Assembly: GCF_038396675.1 (NCBI RefSeq)
Contig: NC_088930.1
Location: forward strand, 33,984,501-34,048,500
DNA length: 64,000 bases
Origin: Hydra vulgaris
Lineage: Eukaryota; Cnidaria; Hydrozoa; Anthoathecata; Hydridae
Direction: 5' to 3'
Shown here: one piece after another, positions 40,426-52,344 of the stretch
How positions within the stretch are numbered: position 1 is the stretch's first letter
How the letters are laid out: every line of letters starts with the position of its first letter
The notes under the pieces: model-generated
What the model was told of the DNA's origin: nothing
The model's database searches: none
Seen by the model: only the letters and a program-made list of their open reading frames with translations
Program-made: the position numbers and the translations under genes

Positions 40426-40919
40426 TGGAGCCATTGTTTGTTAACCTCCTTTAGTAATTACAAATAAGTTTGTAGCAATATTTCTAATTGATAATATGAA
40501 TATTCTTCTAACTGTTTCCATTGATAAAGATAACTCTGCTCTTATCCAACTATAGTATTTGGTAGACCCCAGGTGAATTTTGATTATTTTCTTTACTTCA
40601 TTTAGTAAAACAAAGAAAAGAAGATTGGCGCCATAAGTTACATTTTTTTTATCTTTAGAACTAAGATGGTAAATAAAAAGAAGCTAAAGCTGTTTTACAA
40701 TTATCAGAATATTTGATTTTTGGTTTGAAAAATAATTTTAAACCAAGGTTTAAGCTTTAGGTTCATTTTTATATAGATTTCGTAGAAGTTTCATAAATAT
40801 AAAATAAAGCCCTGGCATAAAGACACCTAAAAGTAGTAATTGAATATGTGTTTAATTTTTTATGTGCATAAATAGTTTTAAATCAGACAACTACATTAAT
40901 ATTAGTTTGATTTACAACT
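40426..40919. other. No gene recognised
   Basis: AT-rich spacer before the Transib end; part of it may be further Transib interior. Confidence 0.35.
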
Positions 40920-41266
40920 TCGATGTTTTAAGAAACTTAAGCTAATAACTATGCAAAATAAACGGTTGCCAGGCATTTCAAGTGACATCAACCAAATAAA
41001 AAAATTTATAGTACATTTGTAATATAAAAATACTCAATGCAGTCATTATGTGAGTAATCCGATAAAGTTATTACTTTAGTCCTGTTTATATTTATTATAA
41101 GTAATAAAACATATGGTTGCTAAGCAATTTAGATATTCATAGCAACTCAAAATTCACTATTAAAACCGCAATCCTCAAATTAATAACAATGCAAAAATGG
41201 TCCTTAAATCTTTTTTATGACGAGTTATTAGTTTTGTCCAGTAAAACTGAATTCTGGCCCACTGTG
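40920..41266 (-). mobile_element. Transib terminal fragment (end at 41266)
   Basis: The + strand ends TTCTGGCCCACTGTG at 41266, the inverse of the CACAGTGGGCCAGAATTC terminus. On the - strand the heptamer is followed after 22 bp by ACAAAACTA. The subterminal stem GTTGCTATGAATA...GCTTAGCAACC is also present. No transposase remains. Confidence 0.8.
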
Positions 41267-41786
41267 TAGTGCTTTAAAAACACATATCAGGGAAGTCAGT
41301 GCGACGCGAGGTTTAAATGTAAATTATTAAAAAAAACTTTGCGAAACAAGTTGGCCATACGGGGGTGCACAGGTCATCGCAGAAAAAAATAACAATTTGA
41401 ATTTCGCGCTCAAAATGTCCGCAAATTTAGAAAAAATAAATTTAGCGGGAAAATCAATGACAGTTCAACTAGGTAATCATAAAAAACATCGGCAGTTTTT
41501 ATAAATTAGTAAAAAAAAAATCGAATTTGTTGCCTGTAAAAAGAAAAAGTAAGAAAACTTGTTTTTTTCACTCTTTAAGGCAGGTGTAAAGAAAAGCAAA
41601 TTTGCAAAGCAGTGAAAGGGCAGCTTCATAATTCAATTGTTTACCAGCTCATCAAAGATCTAGAAAAAGGTGGAAATGGTAAACTGAAGCAGACAGGCCG
41701 AATTGTTTCGTCAAGTTTTTTTTTAATAATTTAAGTTTAAACCTCGCGTCACGCTAACTTCCCTGAAATGAGTTTTTAAAACACTG
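41267..41786. repeat. ~80-bp inverted flanks between two outward Transib ends
   Basis: 41267-41345 (TAGTGCTTTAAAAACAC..., AGGGAAGTCAG, GACGCGAGGTTTAAA) is inverted at 41708-41786 (TTTAAACCTCGCGTC ... TTTTTAAAACACTG). The loop holds the 5' part of a mariner element. Both outer borders touch CACAGTG heptamers. Confidence 0.85.
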
Positions 41787-42790
41787 CACAGTGGGCCAGA
41801 ATTCACTTTAACTGGACAAAACTAATAACTCGTCATATAAAAAAGATATGTAAGAATTAAAGAACTTCGAAACTTTGTTGACTGCTAAGTGCGACGAAAC
41901 CCATGTCGATCAATATCTAGCTTAGCTAGAGAGGCTTGTGTGTCAAGGAGAACACTGCAACGAGCATCCATGAAAACTTAGGTATGAAGAGCTTTCTAAA
42001 GTCAAATAGGCAACCTTTAAGAGAGGCTAAAAGAGTTCAACGACAAAATTTAGAATGGTTCAAAATCCACCCAAGTGTTCTAGTAGTCTACAGTGACGAA
42101 AAAATCTTCACAATCAAGCCTGAGCCCAACAGACACAACGCCAGAGTTCTAGGGAAGTCTTAAAGAACAGTTCTATTGGAAATTCGGACTATACTAAGAA
42201 GACAGCAACTTATAGGGGTATTCGTATAGGGTGGCATTTGTTCAGATGGCTCGAAAACTCCACTTGCCTTTGTTCCCGAAGGTGTCAAGATGAACCAAAC
42301 AACTTATGTTGACATTATAAAAGCTAACTTGTTGCCTTGGGGCAAGAAAAAGTTTGGTAATTATCCATGACCTCTATTCAAGATTCTGCACTTATTCAAA
42401 GTGCCAAGAAAACCGTGGCCTTTCTCAAAGAGAATATTCCTCACTTGTGGTAGCCGGACATGTGGCCCCCTTCAAGCTTAGATATGAACTCCATGGACTT
42501 TGCCATTTGAGGCCTCATAAAGTCAAAGTAGGCGTTCAAAACATATCCAAATTTGGCAGCTTTCAAAGCAGAAGTAACAAAGATATGGATGAATATGTGT
42601 CCGGACATGGTGCGATGAAGCTGCAATGCAGTGCCTGAGCGTCTGAATAGTGTAGTAGATTCCAGAGGAGGCGATATTAAACAACATTGAACTTTTTATG
42701 TAGATTAATGTTTTATTTTTCAGTGATATAATACAAACGTTTTTTAGCATATTTAAATTAATTTTTTCTGCGATAACCTGCGAACCCCGG
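41360..42790 (+). mobile_element. mariner/Tc1-type element, interrupted and decayed
   Basis: The terminal repeats CGGGGGTGCACAGGTCATCG (41360) and, on -, CCGGGGTTCGCAGGTTATCG (42790) both continue into CAGAAAAAA. The coding pieces on + are an HTH remnant before 41705, then ACVKENTATSIHENLGMKSF and VVYSDEKIFTI (first catalytic Asp, 41936-42163), GGICSDGSKTPLAFVPEGVK (near 42231), IQDSALIQSAKKT (second Asp, frame-shifted) and WPPSSLDMNSMDFAI (third Asp, where mariners have SPDLNPMDF). The copy carries an insertion at about 41708-41865 consisting of the inverted flank plus a Transib end. Multiple stops; inactive. Confidence 0.85.
41787..41865 (+). mobile_element. Transib terminal fragment (start at 41787)
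   Basis: Begins CACAGTGGGCCAGAATTC, then 22 bp after the heptamer ACAAAACTA, then AATAACTCGTCAT as in the 41266 copy. Only about 80 bp remain before mariner sequence resumes. Confidence 0.8.
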
Positions 42791-43574
42791 AATGTTGCAT
42801 AAACTTTTTCATTTATTTAGGGTTTTTATTTAAAACGTGATGGGTTAGGGTTAGGTTAAACCCTTTAAAAAATCTCATATTTTGAGGGGGTTTAAACCTT
42901 TAATTGACTAATTTAAAGTTTACAACTTTCTACATTTTAGTTTATATATTTAATGTTATTAAAAAAAAGAATTAATGTAACATAAGATCTTGTTATATGC
43001 GCAAATCTTTCCAGTAGTATGTTTTTAACCAAGATTAAGAATATCGTAAAAAGTCATGTTTTTAACCAAGAATATCCGTGGAAAGTCATGTTTTTAACCA
43101 AGAATATCGTGAAAAGTCATGTTTTTATAACTCAGATCTTTACTTGGCACATCCTAAAGTAAAAGTTTAAAATTAATTTTTACTAGATATTTATATTAAA
43201 AAAAAAACAATAATGTAAAAAATACAAACTCAAACACACAAAAAGATAAATGAATAGTTACTGATGATCCTTTCAGTAAGGGCTTCAGTAAGAATAAACT
43301 AAGCGTTTCGGTAAAAAGAAACTTATTACGGCAAAGAAAAAAGAAAAGAAAATTCTTTTTTTTTTAATTTTATTAAAAATTATTTATCTTCTCTTTCTCG
43401 ATCTTACTCGAATTAATTACTTGTCTTAAATAAAATCCGCAGAAAAAACTAAAGTGAGCAGTGACTAAAACTAAAGTGTAGCAATTTATAATTTTTTTAA
43501 GTTTTCTTATAAAAAAAAGTGAAATGTAATGTCAAAGTTCAACTTGCATTACAGAAATATATGTACCGTAGACT
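42791..43574. other. No gene; contains a ~31-bp tandem array at 43017-43127
   Basis: Units of GTCATGTTTTTAACCAAGAA start at about 43017, 43053, 43085 and 43116. The rest is AT-rich and unassigned. Confidence 0.75.
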
Positions 43575-44900
43575 CCTCCTCCTACCGTAGACTCCGGCCT
43601 CGGTCATCTGACCAAATGTTTTTCATTATTGAAAAAATACACTCAAAAGGTGCATATTTCATGGCAGAGACAAAATATGTTCAATAACTTTTACCAGATT
43701 AGGTACATCAATGTCTTTTTCTTAAAAATGCTTGAATAATTGGATTCGTCAACAAAGGCGATTTGGATGTTCAATGAACTCCACACTTCCGTTTTTGATC
43801 CAAAATCTCATCAAAAAGACTTTCCATATTAATTTCTTGTTGATCATCTGAACTATGTATATTGTTTATAGCTTCAGCAGATTGTTCAATATCCTCCCAC
43901 TTCAGTACGTGATTAAATCCAATCCATGAAAATATCTCAGCCCCACCAAAACTGTTTTCCCACAGTTTAATATAAGAGATACATTGTTTATAAAATTACT
44001 ATTTATTATTTTCCCAAGATTAAATTTAATTTTTTAGTTCCAAAATAATATCTGTTGCATTTCCTTGACTTTTTTTCCATAACTAAGAATTATTTAGCTG
44101 TCCATGCACAAACCAGAATTATAACTTACCTGATTCACTTTCAAAAAATGCTTGCAGAGCACGTGGACAGTTTTGGTGAGAAATAAAATATGACTTCAGT
44201 GCCTCAATCATATACAGAATTCTTTTAACTTTCTGCAACAGAGAAAGAAATTTATCACATCTAATCTGGATTATTTTTCTATATTCAACATCTATAAAAT
44301 CACAAAATTCCTTCAACTCAGTTACTCGAACTGTGTAGATATGAAAATACATTTTCGTAACAAGAGCCTCTCGATTATACTTTTTTCAACTTCAATTCAA
44401 TTGGCAAACCACCTACACCAAATTAAAGTGCATTGTGCATCACAACCAATGCCAACAATATTAACACCAAGTTCTTTTTTGAGCCTTTATAAACGTTATT
44501 TTTATCTCTTCAATGCACTCTACCAAAATTTGTGTTACAATTATAAGAACAAAGAGCAGCTATTTTTTATCTTACATTTTTTATCTTTTTAACTTATCAG
44601 ACAATATTTTAGATTTTTCAGCACCAACAGATTCAAAATCCATCCCTTTTTAGATTGAAACTTTCTAGTTATAAAAAATTTCTAAAACAACTGATGATAG
44701 TTTTACTTCTTTTCTGTTTGATGTGTCATTAGAAACACATAAAAATGCTGTCTTACAAAATGTGTCTTTTGTAAGTCAGCATGTAACTCTTTTACAGATA
44801 AAGGTACCAGAATATTAAAAATTTGGTTCTTGCAGCACCAAATTTTGGTTCAAAACATTTTCAAGGAATTTTTGAAGTTCATTCAAAAACTTGCAGCTTC
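43575..44900 (-). pseudogene. hAT-family transposase remnant A
   Basis: Fragments on the - strand, N to C. Near 44690 is a FCVSTDTSNRKEVKL-type stretch (the catalytic-domain beginning, usually ...STDASNKGxxKL). VGIGCDAQCTLIW follows, and the open stretch 44119-44352 has VRVTELKEFCDFIDVEYRK, ALKSYFISHQNCPRAL. The C-terminal dimerisation region is near 43600-43720 (DVPNLVKVIEHILSLP, KNIWSDDRGRS). The open stretch ends at a consensus-like donor (TCAG|GTAAGT on -), so an intron may separate it from the C-terminal part. Frameshifts and stops make it inactive. The outer end may be near 45236 (GGTTTACCATACCTC on -). Confidence 0.75.
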
Positions 44901-45248
44901 TTTTTGAACTTTATTTTTAACAAAAACACGGCTTCTTATACACATACACTAACAAAGTTAGCGTTCTTTAGGATGATTCAAAATAATATTTTGATTTCTT
45001 AATAAAACGCAGATCTAGACAGTAATTGTTAGTATTTGTATTAGTATAAAAAGATTAGGACTTTCGTAGTGTGCGTTTTATTAAAAATTCAAAATCCTGA
45101 ATTATTTTCAGGACAAAATAAAAAAGCATTTTCATTTTTTTCCTGAAAACAGGACAAAATGAAAATCATTGGGACACTAGGACAAATGGTATAAAACTGG
45201 GGCAATCCTGGTCAAAATGAGAGGTATGGTAAACCTATATATTCATAT

Positions 45249-45261
45249 ATATGTGTGTGTG

Positions 45262-45312
<51 letters not shown>
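45249..45312. repeat. (TG)n-TATA-(CA)n palindromic microsatellite
   Basis: A short TG run joins a CA run through GTATAC, so the tract is partly self-complementary. Confidence 0.95.
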
Positions 45313-45315
<3 letters not shown>

Positions 45316-45318
45316 TAC

Positions 45319-46110
45319 ACTGTCCATAATTATTTGAATGGTCGTACTTTTTCGTATAAGATATCATAGTTTTACTTACTTTAAGGAGAAAAACTAAAAA
45401 CAAAATCTACCTGAATTATGTTTTCCTTTTTATTAGGTTTACAAAAAAAAATTAATCCAAAGTCTGATTAGATTAGTTTATAATTTATTTGCTTTTTAAT
45501 CACCCTTAGCGACAATAACCATTATACATATTCTTGAAATTCTACTTAACGACTTATCCAATTTGTCGTAGTCAATTTTATGCCACTAACTTATAAGTTT
45601 TTTTCCACATCTTATGCATCATTAGGCATTAGTTTTTGACATTACTTTAAATTTCTCCCATAAAAATCTGATAAGAGAGAGATCTTGTAAATGGGGGAGG
45701 CTAAATCATTTTATTTAATATTTGATCGTTCTTGAACTCAGTCAAATAGCTTAAACTTATTTTTTGAAAAATATGTTTTCGATTTCCTCAAGTCATTTTC
45801 TTTTGAAAAAATAAATAGCTTCTTATTAACTCATCTTTCCGAAGGTGTAGCATAATTTTTTAAGTGCACAAGTAAACTACCTTTGTCGTTACTTCCTCTA
45901 TTTTAACCAGTGGTATTCTAAACCAAAACAGCCTCATACCTTAACACTACATCCACCAGGTTTTACAGTCAATAGTACACACTATTTTATCATAAATCTA
46001 ACGATTATTTTTCCAGACAAACAATCTTATCTTACAACCAAAGATTAAAAACTTCGACACATAGGCCCGCGTTTAAAGTCATTGATGGTCCATTCTTTAT
46101 GTAGTTTTGC
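45319..46110 (-). pseudogene. Tc1-like element C, decayed
   Basis: A Tc1-type terminal ACTGTCCATAATTATTTGAA starts at 45319 on +. On the - strand broken frames read KIVCTIDCKTWWM, WGCF-type VxGCFGLEYHWLK (45900-45960), FLWEKFKVMSKTNA (C-terminal NLWExxK region, near 45640) and ISRICIMVIVAKG. It diverges from Tc1 A and B, so it is a third lineage. The other terminus was not found. Confidence 0.65.
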
Positions 46111-46234
46111 CCACTTAGTATTTTTATTATCCTTATGATCTTTGTTAAAGAACTTTAATAAAAAACTTTTAAAATATCTAATAGTGCAAAAATAAACATA
46201 AAAAATAGTTAAATAAAAAATGGCACATACACAT

Positions 46235-47841
46235 CAAATTAAAATCTCATGTAAAACTCGCAAAATCATAAATTAAATTTTGTTTTAAAATTGTTGTAAG
46301 CCACACCGGAAGCGTTTATTTTAAAAAAATACCAAAAAACCATTTTTGAAGAAACTTTTATTCAAAAAATTTATTTACAAGTGATTTTTTATTAGCAAAA
46401 GCTTCAATGACTTTTTCTTTGTCCAAAAGTGTAGCTTCCTCATTTTCTATTGCTAGTAAAGTTAATCCAGAAAGCCGATCTTAAGAAATGATTGACCTTA
46501 GGTAGGTTTTGATGGTCTTATATATTGAAAATGAGCGTACCCATAATGCAACAGTCACCGGAAATGTTACAAACAGAACACATGCATTTGCTAATTCTGG
46601 CATTAAACAATTAGTTTACTTTGATTAGATGTTGCAAAATATCTTGAACAATCTTCATTTTGCACAAGTCCTTATGAAATTCTTGCTGGTATAAGCGAAT
46701 TTCTTGTACAAGATTATCATTTACATCATTAGAGTACGATTTTAAAAATTTAGTTGCAGCAAGTTCCATTTCAGTATGCGACTCTTGAGATTATAAGGAT
46801 GCAAAAATTTGAACAAATCAGTAACCTGTTTGTAGTCCTGTAATCGTGACTGCAGCTGATATATTGCAGTGTCAATAACAGCATATTAAAAAATCACTTT
46901 AAACAAAAATTCGCTATTCTGAATCCTATGATCTTATTGTAAGTCATCATGAAATAATTAGGCATTTCTCTTCTAGATGTTTGCGAAAGTGTTAGTGGTG
47001 TTACAGTTTCCTGCTAGTTCATTTGAAGTTAAAATTATGCTCTCCTATGATAAATTGAGGTAAAATTATGCTCTCCCATGATAAATTGATAAAAAACAGA
47101 TAAATTGAGGTTCTGTATGAGCTATTGAGAGTAGAATAGTTTCACAAGAAAGATCTATTTGTTTATTATGGAGCTCAATAGAATCTTTATAAATTACACA
47201 AAGTAATCTTTACCAAACAACAATGAATTCAAACTTACTAATAGCATTCCAAAGACTGATGGCGGCATCCCTTTTCGTCGTGTTTAGAGATGCATTCGTG
47301 TAAGTACTTTTTGAATGTACATACCTACCTATTTTATACAGAACACACTGCATTTCCTCTAGAAGAACACCTTGTTGGACAAAGTCTTTTTAACTTTAAT
47401 GTCATTATATGCTGTGATGAGAAAGCCAGCTCTGACCACCTTTTCAAACTATATCAAAAAAAATTGAAAATTTGACTTATTGTTTCATAGAATGTTATGG
47501 CTGGTTCATTGGCTTCAACCACATCATTGACAATATTGATCATCATTGATAATGAACTTTAAAAGTTTGAAGTTTAATATATTTATACACTAACTTACTT
47601 AATAAACTGTTCAAATTTTGGATAGAATTTTTATTCAAAAGTCAAACAGTTTTGTTATAAAACAACCAATTTAATTGCAATGCAATTAAATCAATTTGTA
47701 TTTGGTTTTATTTTTTATTAAACTCCTCTGTAAGTGTTTTGTGAGGTAAAGTAAAATTTTCCCGTTTAAATATTTAGGGCCCCTTATTGCTTGGGACCCC
47801 TAGCATTTTCCCACCCTATCCATTTGGTTGTTACGCTACTG
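46235..47841 (-). mobile_element. hAT element B (ZMYM1-type transposase remnant)
   Basis: Broken - strand coding. YSLKRWSELAFSSQ and LKRLCPTRCSSRGNAV (47370-47470; a TRWSSR motif is usual) come first. Then QEIRLYQQEFHKDLC, FVTFPVTVALWVRSFSIYKT and IKTYLRSI, LSGLTLLAIENE (46430-46600) match the hAT dimerisation region (TIPVTVASAERSFSKLK...YLRSTM..ERLSGLALLSIE). The - strand 5' end CAGTAGCGTAAC at 47841 is a typical hAT terminus. ATACACAT occurs at 47842-47849 and at 46227-46234, a possible 8-bp target duplication, but the inner left sequence (CAAATTAA) matches the right terminus only in CA. Inactive. Confidence 0.7.
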
Positions 47842-48158
47842 ATACACATATTTAAAGGCATACATAGATTGCCCTTCTGATGTCATACTAAAAGGAAGTT
47901 GCCAAGGGCTTCATTACATTAAAAAAACCGTTTGTTAAAAAACAAAATTTTGGCATAATACAAGCGTAATTTGTGAATGGTGTTCCAACTTCATTATTGC
48001 AAACAGAAGCAACTTTGTGCAATGTTTTGGCAAACACTATTTTATTAGCTACTATATATAACATAGATCATTCAGACTATATTTTAAATATATAGATTTC
48101 AGAAAATATCCGGAAAAAAATAATCCCTGATATAAGCTTGTTAAAAATAAAAATATAC

Positions 48159-49888
48159 CTTAAATTGTATATAGCAGAGACCTTCATTAACACCAAGATA
48201 TTTTTGGATAATTGGATAGAGAACTGCAACAAGCTTTTTATTTTCTTTCAGACCAAGACAACCTATGCTCATTAGAGATGCATTTACCGATGGTAATTTA
48301 CCAGCTTTAAAAATATAAAATAATATTGTAAGATTTCTACAATTATATTTATAACTAAATAAAAATTGATTATAAATGGGGAAGGCCGGAAACATTCGAC
48401 CATGGGGAACATTCAACCTTTTCAAATATTTCCCAGCATGCTTAAAACTACTGCTTATAATTTTTATGTATGAACATTAGTACTTATATAAAAGTAAATT
48501 TTTTAAAAAAGTTTCAAAAAATATGCAAAGAATCTCTTTGCAACCTTAAACTCTTAACATTTTGCTGTTAATTGATGAATGATATTATGAGTAATAAATC
48601 TTCTTAAGTTTACTTCAAAAAATAGATTTCAGCTTTTTACAATGATTGTTTATATATAACACATGTGGGACACATTCAACCTACCAAGATTAAACAAGAT
48701 TTAAAAAGATTATCTAGTAAATTAGTCTCTGGAAATAATTGACTATGATGATGAATTACCAAAGCAAATATAAAGCAAAACATGTGTTTACTACTGATCA
48801 AGAAATTATTTTAGAAAATTATATTAAAAAGGCTTCAGACATAAATTATGGACTGACTTATAAAAACATATGAAAGCCAGCTTATGATTATGCAAAAACA
48901 TTGACTAACTAAAACTTTCCATTAGAATGGGAAAAACATGGTATCGCAGGCAAAAGCTGGCTACGAAGTGTCATAGCAAAAAACTTTGCCTCTTAGGAAA
49001 CCTGAGAGTAAAAGCTTATATAGAAGCACAGATTTTAATAAATATGAAGTTGACTGAATTTTTGAGAATTATAAATCAGTTTTGAAGCTTTTGTTTAACA
49101 GGCAACTTCAGCAGAATACGGTCAATGGATTTGGTCAGTTTCCTTCTCTGGTTTGCGTTTATCACAGAAGTTGTATTTTAGATTGTTTTATGATAGGAGG
49201 TCCAACATCTAGTATTGCTTTCGGTAATAAAACCGGATGTGTGATATTTTATTTACATTATACTTTTTATTTGTTTGCATAAATCCATTACTTGTAATGC
49301 TAAAAAAAATTTAATCGATTCTGGCAATAAATCATTTATAAATAAATAAAAACTTGCTAAGTGGTTGAATGTTTCCTGTCTTCCCCTACAGAAATTTTAC
49401 AACTCTATTGCACATTAATTTTGTTTAATGAATCAACAATACTGAAGTCATATAACTTATATGAAGTTAAGCATATATAAAAATGCAAAAAATTAACTTT
49501 ATGAATATAAATTTATAAAAAGAGAGTGTAAGACCATATAAATTTACATAAAAACCATATAAATTTTACATTGAAATACTCAATATATAAATGCTCTAAA
49601 TAAACCACGAAAAGATGATATAACACTGTATATACTACATTACTATAAGACTCAATATATAAATGCTATAAATCAATCATGTTGGATAACATAATATGTA
49701 AAAATATGTTAATTTTACTTGCTTTTATCTACACCAGTAAAGATTAAAGTGTCTGGAACAATAACAACCATACAATATTCAATTGGTTTTCCCATTGATT
49801 TCGCTAAAGCTTCCAGGAGCTCATTAGCCATCTTCTCCTGATTGAATGACTCTTTTGAAACATTGGTTTCTATTCTGAGACAAGGCAT
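48159..49888 (-). CDS. MIF: MIF-family tautomerase (exons 1 and 2; last exon not found)
   Basis: Exon 1 is 49735-49888, 51 codons plus 1 base. It begins MPCLRIETNVSKESF and contains SMGKPIEYCMV and VIVPDTLIFT. The donor is ACTG|GTGTAG. Exon 2 is 48159-48304 with acceptor TTAAAG|CTGG. It reads AGKLPSVNASLMSIGCLG, then ENKKLVAVLYPIIQKYLGV, then CYIQFK, ending at donor AAG|GTATAT. The joined 100 aa match macrophage migration inhibitory factor/D-dopachrome tautomerase: catalytic Pro after the initiator Met, Lys in GKP, SIG, and the YI strand. The usual Asn of YIN is Gln here. MIF proteins are about 115 aa, so a short exon (typically with VGxNxTTF) should lie below 48159; I found no convincing one. 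Both exons are open, so a live host gene is likely. Its 1.43-kb intron holds a pogo-like insert. Confidence 0.78.
48378..49386 (+). mobile_element. pogo-like element B inside the MIF intron
   Basis: The terminal repeats GGGGAAGGCCGGAAACATTC (48378) and, on -, GGGGAAGACAGGAAACATTC (49386) are inverted. TA follows the right end; the left flank is AT. The coding on + from about 48745 reads HVFTTDQEIILENYIKKASD, INYGLTYKNI and GKSWLRSVIAKN, then SKSLYRSTDFNKYEV, the CENP-B-type HTH of pogo transposases. The DDE domain is absent. Length 1009 bp: an internally deleted copy. Confidence 0.8.
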
Positions 49889-50193
49889 GGTAGTTTATTA
49901 AGTAGTTCTACAAAATAAATATGGTAACTTTTATTTAACTAAAAATGCAAAATTTCCATAATCTTTTATTTCATTTAACATGAAATAATAACAGAAATAG
50001 TGTAATAAAAGCAAATATATATTTAAAAAGAATAATAAAATAAAATTACAATAAAAAAAATTTTCAAAATAAATAAACATTTTTTGAATTGTCTGAAATA
50101 ATGAAAAATATTGAAATTTTCAGCAACTTTATTACATTGGTTTAGGCCATTAAAAAATAATAAATTCTGCCTTGCTACGTTTTATTGGTGACA

Positions 50194-52302
50194 TGTAGTA
50201 GATTATTCAGACCGCCTGAATTATTCCTTTACCCTATGAAAAAACTCAAAACGAGATTGCGCTTTCGGGTTATAACTGTTAGAAGTGTACCTAACACGTC
50301 CGTACTGTCTTATTGAACTTAAACAAGAAGAAAAAAACCTTAAGAGGTCAAGTATTCTAGAAATCAAGTTTACTTGAAAAGTAATATAAGAAAGACGATA
50401 TAAGAAAAATTAATACAAAATAAACAAATTAGTTATTTATTTACATAAAAATATTTTACAAAAACTTTTATTATTTGAAAGCGTATGTAAAAGTAAAATT
50501 CAGAAGGATATAAAATATCTGTCTGAACTATTTACCTCCCCTTGTAAATCGCTCTATAAGATAGTCTGATCTTTATTAAAGGATAATGATTGAAACTATA
50601 CAACTATAAAATAATTAATAATTAGTTGATAGTTGTATAATTATTATTTAAACTAACTGATTAAATTAGTCATATAACTATGTAAAAATAATTTATAAGT
50701 ATCTGTCTGAATTATACCCTCCCCACCCACCCCCCGAGTAAACTACTTAACTTGCGTCTGAATTATCTCTTTCCTCCTAGTAAATCATTCGAGAATTTAC
50801 GAGGATTTTTAGGAATGAGCTCTGAAACATTTGAAACGTCACATACCAAAGTATTAAATATTGTTAGAGTCAATACTACATCCATTTCCTGACGAGAATC
50901 TGGTATTTTACTACGTAATTTACAATTTATTTTTAACGCTGATAGTTTTATACTTTTTTTTATAGTAATTCACCGCGTTATCATATTTGTTCCTTATTAT
51001 AATATGAATTTATTGTTGCTGTTTGTTATAGTACTGTTGTTGTTGTGCCTAATAATAAAATGAGTAGTTTTGTAATATTATGTTATTTGTTCATCACATT
51101 AACCTCAACACAACGATGGCAATCACAATTAATTTGGTTTTAACATTTAAACTACTTATAGTTATTCCTGATTTCTTATTAACTTTTTTCTACCTTATAT
51201 ATCATTATATTTTTATACCTTATATATCCGCCTATTAATGCAAATTTTTACGTAAACACAAGAAACAAGTTCTGTTATTTCTTTCTTGTAAGCGGGAAGT
51301 TTTGGGTTGAAAGTGTAATATCTTTTTTTCCCATGTATCAAATTTACTACGGGCCTTAAGCGTTCAAATTATACAAACTAATTTTAGATTAAAAGAATTG
51401 GACTGTACTGTATAAATTAGTTAACTAAATAGGATGTGATTCAGACAGTATATTTGTAACTCATTTTTACATAATTTCATAACTTATTGATATGTAGTTG
51501 CATAATTCCTATTACTATCACTTTATACCATTGTCACACCGTCTTACATTAAACAATTTACTAGGGGAAGGAAATAATTTAGAAACTTAAAAAAGTATTT
51601 GTAAAGTATTTTCAATTAAATATACAACTAAAAGTTTATAGTTGTTTACTATTTATTATATCACTCAATACCATTATCACATTATCGTTTATTGAATGAT
51701 TTACTAGGAGGAAGGAGATAATTCAGACGCAAGTTTAGTAGTTTACTCGGGAGAGGATATAATTCAGACAGATATTTGTAAATTATTTTTACATAGTTAT
51801 ATAACTAATTTAATCAGTTAGTTTAAATAGTAATTAAACAACTATCAACTAATTATTAATTATTTTATAGTTGCATAGTTTCAATCATTATCCTATAATA
51901 AAGATCAGACTATCCTACAGAGCGATTTACAAGGGAAGGTAAATAATTCAGACAGATATAATTTATATATGTCTGTTTTACTTTTCTTAATTTTACTTTT
52001 ACATATACTTTCATATAATAAAAATATTTTTAAACTATTTAAATGTAAATAAATATTTAATTAGTTTAAAGTTGTTTATTTTTTATCACTTTTTCTTATA
52101 TCGTCTTTCTTATATTACTTTTCATGTAAACTTGATTTCTAGAATTCTTGACCTCTAAGGTTTTTTTCTTCTTGTTTATGTTTACTAAGGCAGTACGGAC
52201 ATTTTAGGTACACTTTTAACAGCTATAACCCGAAAGCGCAATCTCGTTTTGAGTTTTTCATAGGGGAATGAATAATTCAGGCGGTGAGAAAAATCTACTA
52301 CA
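50194..52302. mobile_element. 2.1-kb foldback element with ~600-bp arms
   Basis: The left arm (50194 to about 50800) and right arm (about 51690-52302) are inverted repeats. Termini are TGTAGTAGATT then ACCGCCTGAATTATTC on the left and the inverse on the right. Further in, CAAAACGAGATTGCGCTTTC, AGAAAGACGATATAAGAAAA and GTCTGATCTTTATTA match their inverses. A motif of the form ACTAGG(R)GGAAGGARATAATTCAGAC recurs at least four times per arm and also in the loop (51560-51590). No coding capacity is visible, so it is non-autonomous. The target duplication was not resolved. Confidence 0.88.
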
Positions 52303-52344
52303 GTTAACCAGTCACTTTGTAGACTTTTTGAGTTAACCAGTTCA

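Noticed and set aside
42844..42864. TTAGGG-like telomeric sequence (GGGTTAGGGTTAGG)
   Set aside because: Only about two units, in an AT-rich context with nearby TTTAAACC words; too short to be an interstitial telomere array.
43556..43600. Short duplicated ACCGTAGACTCC near 43563 and 43585 as a hAT terminus
   Set aside because: No matching inverted end or 8-bp duplication was found on the other side of hAT A.
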